Position numbers and translations under genes: made by a program
Assembly (NCBI GenBank): GCA_047967505.1
Contig: CM106540.1
Strand: one strand, 5' to 3'
DNA from: Dipteris shenzhenensis
Taxonomy: Eukaryota; Polypodiophyta; Polypodiopsida; Gleicheniales
DNA: 64,000 bases
Shown here: in pieces, positions 57,062 through 64,000 of the stretch
How positions within the stretch are numbered: the stretch's first letter is position 1
Layout of the letters: the number at the start of each line of letters is the position of its first letter
The notes under the pieces: model-generated
What the model saw: the letters and a program-made list of their open reading frames with translations, nothing else
The model's database searches: none
What the model was told of the DNA's origin: nothing

Positions 57062-57919
57062 AGAGGATCGCCTCATCAAGCCTATGTGAGAGACAAGCCC
57101 GCCTCTTACGATGCATAAGGCAACGCGAGATCCGATGTGCCTTGGACATCGTCAAAAGTCCTTGATCTTGCCTGCTATGAGGTGGAATCTCATCTCTTGA
57201 CACTCCGCATCAAACCATGGATTCATGAGCATCTTCCTACTAGGGCAATGCTGTGATCTAGTCGCATGGTAATGATCTAGTAGGCAGCATCTTAGATCAC
57301 TCATACAAGAGTGCCTGAGACATGGACGAGGTCTGCATCATCCCCAAGCGAGGTCAAAAGCTCACAAGACAGGTGGCTCTCATAGGCTGCATCAAGACCA
57401 TCATCAAAGTGTATTTGGACATGGGTGATGGCAAGAGGATCAGAGCTTGCGTTTGGTGTAGCAGTCGAGATAGCAAATGCCAAAATAGGAACCGAGTAGA
57501 CGAAAAAGAAGGGGAGGGGGGGGGGGGGGGGGGGCGGGGCGGGGCAGGGGGGTGCTGTAATGTCGAGTACACATGACACGGCCCATAAGTAGTCCACTTG
57601 TTGGAGGTGCAAAATAGCATGCTTTCAATCTGATGTATCTATTCTTTGCCGTTATTTCTAGGCACATATACTGCTTGTGTGGGTCCTCCTTGATGACTTA
57701 TGCTGACTTCTCCCATCTCTTGCTGATCTAACATGCAAACCCCTGAATCCTCTTCCTCCTAATATCTTTGGTGTTCCATATTGATGCCTTTAGAAATCCC
57801 TGCAGTTCTGGAGCTTCGTTTCCTTCATAGTCCCATGTCGCTAGGACTAAATATATGAGTGTGATGGCCTTGCCTAAAGTCCGTCCTCCCATATTCCATA
57901 CTTTGATCCTGAGGGTCTC
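57062..57919. other. Gene-poor stretch with a long poly-G run
   Basis: A G-rich run (57516-57550) is flanked by unrecognised sequence. The apparent Pro-rich - strand frames there are translations of the homopolymer. Confidence 0.4.
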
Positions 57920-57925
57920 GAGTTC

Positions 57926-58810
57926 CTATTCGTGTTTCTCCCTGCCTTTACTGTTCTGTATGATCATGGCTTTTCCATCTTTCATATAAGCATTCTTCCC
58001 CTCTTTCTTTGCAGTTCTGATTTTTCTGAGCTCTTTGATTTTCAGAATGTATTGACTTTGTGTGAGATCCTCATTTACCCATAAGGAATGTCCTTTGAGG
58101 TGGTGCCTGTGATCCAACACTTGAGTACGAGACTGCATGTTTGGGATTTCACAACTATCTGCCTGGGCTTTTCTCCTTTTTTCCCAACTCTGAAGGTCTC
58201 CTGCCACCTTGTTGCCGGATATGCGTAGTTTTTGAAAGCTATGGGTGAAAACTTGTTCCATGTCCTCATCCTTGCTTTCCTCTATCCCCACAATTATAAC
58301 GTTTAGATCTTTTTACTGCTGCTCTTTTTGCTCTCTCAACAAGGTGGTTAGCTTGTCTTTCTTACTGTTCACTATGTTATCAATTGTGTCAATGTTATTT
58401 TCTTATTTTGGTACTCACTGGTTTGACTCTTCCTACAGCTCTGGTTCTTGCATTTTCTGCTCTATTTTCTTGTCTATTTCTTGATTTTGGCATATCCCAA
58501 ATCCACTTTTCTTTCTAGTTATTGCATCCTCTTGGACTTTCATGTTGTTCATTAGCTGACTTACCACAGTATTTAGCCTAGTGTTTTCATTCTGCAACTG
58601 AATCATGGTTTCATACATCTGTTCTTTTGTAGTTCTGTAAGAGTTTCTTTGGGTCTCTTGGAAGTGATCTTTGGAGTAAACATCTTGTCTGACAAGTGAT
58701 AAATGCTGTCCCCTTCAAACTGTTGATTCATCCTCTTTTGAACAGCAATTTCTGTCAAGTTTTGGGGTCTCTGTTGCATTCAATTCAACATTAAATTGTG
58801 GCAAGCAGGT
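57926..58810 (-). pseudogene. L1-type ORF1 relic (coiled coil, RRM-like, C-terminal domain)
   Basis: Read on the - strand: TEIAVQKRMNQQF (about 58770), a heptad-like stretch MIQLQNENTRLNTVVSQLMN (58608), NVIIVGIEES (about 58295), then LKGHSLWVNEDLTQSQY and RTAKKEGKNAYMKDGKAMII (to 57930). This order (coiled coil, RRM core starting with an IxGIxE strand, CTD) is that of L1 ORF1/Transposase_22 RNA-binding chaperones. Stops and shifts break it near 58430 and 58610. No matching ORF2 follows downstream on this strand. It differs from the Ser/Thr-rich ORF1 end at 24847-25227. Confidence 0.6.
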
Positions 58811-59046
58811 ACCTTGGTTAAGCGACCCCTGTCAGAGTAACTCACTGGTCGGATTATCTCTGTGTGATTACCTTACTGGTCAGATTATTATGTGCTCCTT
58901 CTGCTGCATTCAATCCTTAAAAGTAATCAATTGTTGCAGCATTCTGTTAGTCTCATGCAATTCTGACAATCCCCCGTGACTGATTCTTGATGTTGGCACA
59001 GATTAGACAGCTCCTAGCATTATCATTTGATTTGCATATATATATG

Positions 59047-59047
<1 letters not shown>

Positions 59048-59078
<31 letters not shown>

Positions 59079-59081
59079 CAC
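59048..59081. repeat. (AC)n tract, outermost in the LINE stack
   Basis: acatacataca followed by about 13 ac units, ending directly at the 3' end of a LINE fragment (59082-59125, - strand). Confidence 0.9.
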
Positions 59082-59303
59082 CTTGTTTTGGTGAAATCAT
59101 ATATTTCTTTATGGGAAACGTCAACTTTTTTTTTTTGGGTGACAAGATCATCATCCTTTTATCTACACACACTCTTTTTTTTTTTTTTTTGGGGTGAAAA
59201 CCCTGAATGCTTTATATTACAAGATATCTATCCAGGAAAAAACTGGCAAGCTGAAATAATACATCAAGCGAAAATGTCAAGGTAGGACAAATATACATTC
59301 TCA
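59082..59303 (-). mobile_element. Three short LINE 3'-end fragments in tandem
   Basis: Three pieces on the - strand, each ending in A-rich or ACCAAAAC-like 3' termini: 59125-59082 (ends GATTTCACCAAAACAAGG before (GT)n), 59163-59126 (ends CACCC then A11) and 59303-59175 (ends TTTTCACCCC then A16). The last two are preceded by the same tctacacacac motif. They are read as severely 5'-truncated LINE insertions. No coding sequence remains, so the call rests on tail structure and on the neighbouring larger copies. Confidence 0.6.
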
Positions 59304-59316
59304 TCTACACACACAC

Positions 59317-59811
59317 TTTTTTTTTTTTTTTGTGAGAAGAATATTTTATTGCTGTGAAATAATTACATTCATAGGTACTCCAAAAGCGGAGTAACTACTA
59401 CTCAACCGAAAATCTCAGTATAAGCCATATATACATCATGGTCAATCAAATGAGTCTGAAAGCAATCATAAAACGATTGCCGCAGAGATCATTTGAAAAA
59501 AACAAAAGATGGAAAAGTAGGATCACCAAAGACTCTATGATTTATGTACATCCATAGAGTCCAAAGTGCCCAGTAGCGCACCCAAACAAAAAATAAATCA
59601 AAACCCTGTCTAGCTGGATGAAAACCAAATGACCAGAAGAACCTGCCAAAAGTAACAGTAGGAAATCTCGCTCGAAGCCCCTGACGAATAAGAGCGAGGA
59701 AAACACAAGTATGTGGACAGTGCCAGAAAATGTGAGGCACAGATTCAGCAGAATGTAGACATCGGTGGCAAACAGCCGAGGCAATATGTCTATGCGCGAG
59801 TAACTGCCCAG
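59317..59811 (-). mobile_element. 5'-truncated LINE copy flanked by AC-rich tracts
   Basis: 495 bp. On the - strand it begins inside the ORF2 zinc finger (SGQLLAHRHIASAVCHRCL with SAESVPHIFWHC), continues LRARFPTVTFGRFF and FVWVRYWALWTLW, and ends in the 3' UTR AGCAATAAAATATTCTTC followed by A15. Coding part and tail match the LINE at 24847-34687. The right flank is acatacatacacatac, the left flank ctacacacacac. It keeps Arg where the 34.4-kb copy has TGA. Confidence 0.88.
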
Positions 59812-59827
59812 ACATACATACACATAC
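59812..59827. repeat. Short (AC)/(ACAT) tract between two LINE copies
   Basis: acatacatacacatac separates the 5' end of the copy 59317-59811 from the 3' end of the copy 59828-60477 (- strand). It is the same motif as at 60478. Confidence 0.8.
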
Positions 59828-60477
59828 TTTTGGTAAAATCCATTGTATTTATATTCTCATAAATTTACAATATGGGAAGACTCCCACACACTAGCAAAGA
59901 ACTCCGAAAGAGAGCCCGATAGAAGAACTCAAAAACAAGTAGAGAACACTTCAAGGCTAGTAGCATCCAAATCCCTTGCAGCAAGACTGTCATGTAAGGA
60001 TTGCTTGAGGGACATTCTGAAGAAAATATATGCCTGAGGAAACTGTTGACCCATCCTAGAATGCAGTCTCTGTGTCCAGATGGTCCATAATACCCAAAAG
60101 CGAGTCCAATGAAAGAAAAGAAGTAATGGAGACATATGAGATGAGAGGCATCCAAACATCCAGAAAAGTTTCCCAAATCTGATAGAAGGGAACCGAAGCC
60201 GCAGTAAATGAGAAACATGAGTGATCAATGTGCGAGAGTGCGGGCAAAACCATAATAAGTGAGGAACTGTCTCGCGGGGATGAGAGCAACGGGGGCAGAA
60301 AGGAGAAGCAATGCGGCGTGCAGCCAATTTCACCCCAATGGAAAAGGCTCCCACTATACATCTCCAAAAGAATAGCCTCTGTTTCAATGGCAATTTGGCT
60401 TTCCAGATTTTCATGAGTCGGGATTGCCACCAAGATAAAGGCCTATCCAAATTCCAAAGAGTGTTGGCATGCTTGTG
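59828..60477 (-). mobile_element. 5'-truncated LINE copy, diverged subfamily
   Basis: 650 bp. On the - strand an open frame of about 180 codons reads HKHANTLWNLDRPLSWW, LKQRLFFWRCIVGAFSIG, CPRCSHPRETVPHLLWFC (zinc-binding motif) and FWVLWTIWTQRLHSR, ending STCF at 59929. The 3' UTR ends GGATTTTACCAAAA at 59828. It aligns with the end of ORF2 of the 24.8-34.7 kb LINE but is clearly diverged, so a second subfamily used the same landing place. The 5' breakpoint is at an (AC)n/(ACAT)n tract. Confidence 0.85.
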
Positions 60478-60481
60478 ACAT

Positions 60482-60534
<53 letters not shown>

Positions 60535-60541
60535 TCCACAC
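60478..60541. repeat. (AC)n tract between LINE copies
   Basis: acatacatacacatac, about 19 ac units, then acatacatccacac. It abuts the 5' end of the LINE copy on its left and the 3' poly-A of the one on its right (both - strand). Confidence 0.93.
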
Positions 60542-63500
60542 TTTTTTTTATTGAAAACTTTTGATTGATTATATTACAAGAGTAGCAACCTCAAAGCGAG
60601 GCAGCCAAAAGTACATCAACTCTGAAAATCTCAATGTATGCTAAATATACATCATGATCTATGCAATGCGTCTGCAAGCAATCAAAGAAGGATTGCTGCA
60701 GAGAACGCAAACCAAACAAGGAAAATATGGGATCACCAAAGACTTTAAAGTTCCTATCTGTCCATAAAGTCGAGAGAGCCCAATAGCGAACCTAAACAAA
60801 GAAAAGATGAAACTCTCGTCTGGGCGGATGAAAACCAAAGAGCCAGAAAGACTTCCCAAAAAGACTAGTCGGGAATCTCGCTCGCAGACGTTGGCGAAGA
60901 AGATCGATGAACTCACGAGAACATGGACAAAACCAGAATAAATGAGGCACAGTCTCCTGAGGATTCAAACATTTGTGGCAATGAGCAAGAGCAATGTGTC
61001 TACGGGCCAATATCTGTCCAGAATGAAAAATGCCCAGAAGCACTGACGAGAAGAAAATATGTTGTCGAAGAGGAGTTTTGTAAGCCCAAAGCTGCTTTAA
61101 TCTCTTTCTCCACCACTTGGCTGTGCGATGCATTTGCCAAATAGAATTGCCTTTCTTTGAAACCCAAGGTTGAGGCAAAAGGATTTTATACAATGCGGGT
61201 ACCGTAATCTGAGATAGCCTCAAAGGACGAGAAGAGGACCTTGGTGAAGTCAGTCCAATCCTCCAACCTATCTTGAAGTTCCATAGGAGGAATCGGAACA
61301 AAACGCAAAAGTATATAAGCAATTTGTTGCCACAAAGCACGATAATAAGAGCCCAAGCCATACCGTGTAGCTGCCAGAGAAAAAGGTAGCATACAGCCAT
61401 CATCCTGAATGACATCAGTAACAAAAGTGATGCCCTTAAAAGAAACAAAATAGGAACAACAAGGTTCTTGTAAAGCCAGTGGAGACTAAAAAACTGTCGA
61501 CCAATGAATGCTTTCAGCTCGCAAAGAATTATCCAGCAAAGATTGTTGACCATTCCATTCCATATGAGAGAGGACGTGCTTCCAATCAAGAAGCAAACTC
61601 GAGACCAAAGGGCAACCAGGCAAAGTGCCATCGATGCGACCAAATAAGAAATCCCAGTAATTGATTTGCCAGTAACCAAAGGCAAAAATACTGATATGTG
61701 TAACTAGAGATCTAATCATAAGAGCCCAAGGCTGATCACCTTGCAGAAATTGCAGCAACATTTTTCCCCTATGAGCAAGGATGTGCACCTAGATATTCGT
61801 GATGTTCAAACCACCATGCATCTTAGGAGAACAAAGTTGATGCACTGAAAGCAGTTTGATACTTTTTCTGCCATGTTTGGAACGCCAAAAGATTTCCATA
61901 ATGGCAGACATGAAAGAAGCAAGATCTGCCTTGGTGAGCATGATCAAAGGCAAGTAAAATTGAATATATGCCACAAGGATGGACTGTACTATCTGAAGCC
62001 GAACATGCAAAGGCCAGGTTGCCAATTTTCAATATTCTAGCTTTTTTCGAAGCTTGACCATCACCCAATTAGTTTGTTGACGACGAGTGAGACCCCACCC
62101 CAAAGGGTAACCAAGATTACAAACAATCTGAGTGGGTGGAATGATTTCCCCGGGCCACAAAAGACTTTGCCAGTCTTTAGAATGCAATGGGAGCAGCTTG
62201 GACTTATGAAAATTTACATGAAGACCAACTGCCAAATCATAAACAGAGAGAGCCTGCATCAAAGCAGAAAGATCATTCTGCGTATTCTTCGAGGTAAAGA
62301 AAGAATCATCAGCATAGGCTTGAGCAACCATGCTACGATTTGCATCCAATTCCAAACCATGAAGGGAGCCTGTAGCCACGAGATGATCAATATATTGCAG
62401 CATAGGATGGGTAGCAATGGCATACAATAAAGCACTAAGGGGACATCCCTGACAGACCGAACAACAAAGAGCCCACTCATCAGCAGAGAGATCTCCAGAA
62501 AGAATGCAAGCTGCATTGCTGTCCCTGTAAAGCCAGTAAATAATCTGTTGCATTTTTGTTCCAAATCCCAAAGCTCGCATTGTTTGCGAGATGAATTCCC
62601 ATTGAACTGTATCAAAGGCTTTTGCAATATCCACCTATAAGACAAGAACGTCCTGATGTGTGTATTTGGCATATTCAATCTCAATATAAGCATTGGCAAT
62701 ATTATCTGTGATATGCTTACAGGGAACGAAGCCATATTGCGAAGGATGCAGCCCATCATGCAAATAACCTTTAATACGATCAACAACCATTCTGGCTCTC
62801 ATCTTGTAAATAACTGGCATGAGCGTGATTGGTCTCCAATCAGAGCAAATCGCATAACTGCTTTTTGGGAAGGAACTTGACAAGTCCTTTTTTCCATGAC
62901 ATAGGCATTTGCTGATTTTTCCAAGCTGAATTAACCATTTGCAGCAAAGTCTGCTTGAGGATATCCTAGAAAGCAAGAAAAAATTCCACAGCAAGACCAT
63001 CCCATCCGGGAGATTTCCATCTACCACAGGATTTAACAGCATCTCACAATTCTCTTTTAGTGAAAGGAATTTCCAATTCCAAAGCCTGAGCATCAGAGAG
63101 GATGGGATGGACATGCTGCAAAAGAAGTTGGCGGCCAGACACAACCTGAGAAGAAAGAATGTCCACCTGCCCAAAATGAGATGAAAAGTGTTGCATACAA
63201 AAAGCAGCAAGCTCTGAGCAAGATGAGGACCAAGAACCATAAGGCATCCGGATCTGACAAATATTGGCAGCTTATCTTTTGTAATGCAAACTTTTAAAGA
63301 ATTACTTGGAAGAGAAACCTTTATCCAAAAAAGCCCTTTACCTAGATCGGGTCTCCCATTTAGCAAGCTTTCTTTGATCATACGATAGGAGACAAAATTT
63401 AGCCTAAGATAATAGCATGCTTTCTTCTGAAGACAAAGGCCGAAGATGACTGAGGTCTGTCAAACTCTGGCAAGTGTATTTGGCATGCTTCACGGTCTCC

Positions 63501-64000
63501 CGTGTGGCTTGCATGTAAGATTTACCATAATCCCGAATAACAACTTGCATTCTTGCAACAAAAGCTTGCCATGCATAATCCAGATCAATGTGCATCTAAT
63601 GAGAAAGAGACTGAATGGCATCAAAAACCATGGCTTTAAAATCAGCATGGTCAAGGTAACCATTATTTATCAGCAAAAGGCATCTGCAAGCCAATCTGTC
63701 ATCTGGAAAGTCATGCAAAGAGAGCCTCAGCCAAAGAGGAGCATGATCACAGTATATGAAAGCATGGTCTATCCAAAGCTGACAAGTGAAGGCATCAGAA
63801 TGTTGTGGATCAACCCGATACCATCTGTCCAAGCGTGCCTGATATGAAGGCTGAGAATTATGCTGAAAGGTATAGCCTCGAAGCATGGGCTGCAATTCCT
63901 TCCAGAGATCAACGAGAGACAATTGAAGCAAAAAATCAAACCATGCTTGCTTTTCAGAAGCCAACATGTGAGTGTGGCTTGAGGTATTATCTCCCGGTTG
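60542..64000 (-). mobile_element. Long LINE copy running off the window
   Basis: - strand. The 3' end at 60542 has A8, directly followed (on -) by GTGTGGATGTATGTGTG. It contains most of ORF2 back to the endonuclease domain, and continues past 64000. Same family as the LINE at 24847-34687 throughout (shared blocks such as NNIANAYIEIEYAKYT and QYGFVP), though its 3' UTR end differs from that copy. Confidence 0.92.
60591..64000 (-). pseudogene. LINE ORF2, partial, with stops and frameshifts
   Basis: From the window end: endonuclease C-part LVDLWKELQPMLRGYTFQHN and CDHAPLWLRLSL (63967-63596), linker ETVKHAKYTCQSL, RT with SDWRPITLMPVIYKM, QYGFVPCKHITDNIA, MDIAKAFDTVQWEF, VCQGCPLSALL and QAYADDSFF, post-RT region KADLASFMSAIMEIFWRSK, zinc motif CHKCLNPQETVPHLFWFC (about 60930), and the end VDVLLAASL at 60591. 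Stops include the positions after QSLSH (63596) and KKLEY (62029, Trp in the sister copy), and frameshifts fall near 63040-63380 and 61190. RT has SVCQGC where the sister has SVRQGC, a likely CGA/CGT-type change. Inactive. Confidence 0.9.

Noticed and set aside
57301-57667. Pro-rich and Gly-rich frames around 57.5 kb
   Set aside because: They are translations of a long poly-G/poly-C run.
59048-60541. CRISPR-like or satellite reading of the repeated tctacacacac blocks
   Set aside because: The repeats are simple microsatellite and the intervening pieces are LINE 3' ends of very different lengths, so neither an array of spacers nor a satellite.

Overview
This is nuclear DNA from a land plant, almost entirely transposable elements in several stages of decay, with two recognisable host-gene remnants. 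Plant origin rests on a plant-specific ZF-HD homeobox relic (about 23.0-24.0 kb, - strand), three exons of a GDT1/UPF0016-type transporter gene (52.2-53.2 kb, - strand), GT-AG introns and plant-type Copia, CACTA and L1 elements. A short mitochondrial insertion (about 49.2-49.7 kb) holds an nad7 exon next to a group II intron domain V. That exon has TAA where the protein needs Gln and CAT where it needs Tyr, the pattern expected from a mitochondrion that edits both U-to-C and C-to-U. A fern is therefore my best guess, by inference only.

Layout. 0-3.7 kb: Copia relics on the - strand. 4.3-14 kb: a CACTA (En/Spm-like) transposon with two divergent, intron-containing genes (Transposase_24-like on -, TNP2-like on +). 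They are separated by about 600 bp of dense palindromes. A full-length Copia element (6707-12653, TSD tcctc) sits in the 5' leader of the TNP2 gene. 14-15.9 kb: an inverted, truncated copy of the same Copia family; another LTR of the family lies at 19.9 kb. 16-22.9 kb: gene-poor, with a foldback element and tandem repeats. 23-24 kb: ZF-HD relic. 24.75-24.85 kb: assembly gap of 100 N. 24.85-34.7 kb: a LINE (ORF1 end, then ORF2 with endonuclease, RT and zinc finger) split by a complete Copia (26281-31813, TSD gtcca). 35.2-37.1 kb: Copia pol fragment. 38.6-40.3 kb: old LINE relic. 42.5-44.4 kb: Gypsy-like gag relic (-). 47.5-48.9 kb: old LINE relic. 49.2-49.7 kb: mitochondrial insert. 51.06-51.30 kb: hAT-type MITE. 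52.2-53.2 kb: GDT1 exons. 54.5-54.85 kb: Copia RNase H relic. 55.1-57.06 kb: LINE 3' half. 57.9-58.8 kb: L1-type ORF1 relic. 59.05-64 kb: a head-to-tail stack of LINE copies, all on the - strand.

The most interesting signal is that stack. Up to six LINE 3' ends lie one after another in the same orientation; most abut an (AC)n/(GT)n tract, and the three larger copies all do. The LINE at 24.8-34.7 kb also ends in A7 followed directly by (TG)20. This suggests a plant LINE lineage whose target-primed insertion prefers AC/GT microsatellites and re-enters its own flanks. Most internal stop codons in the Copia at 6.7-12.7 kb and in the CACTA genes fall where a C-to-T change in CAA, CAG or CGA would produce them, as expected for methylated, silenced repeats.
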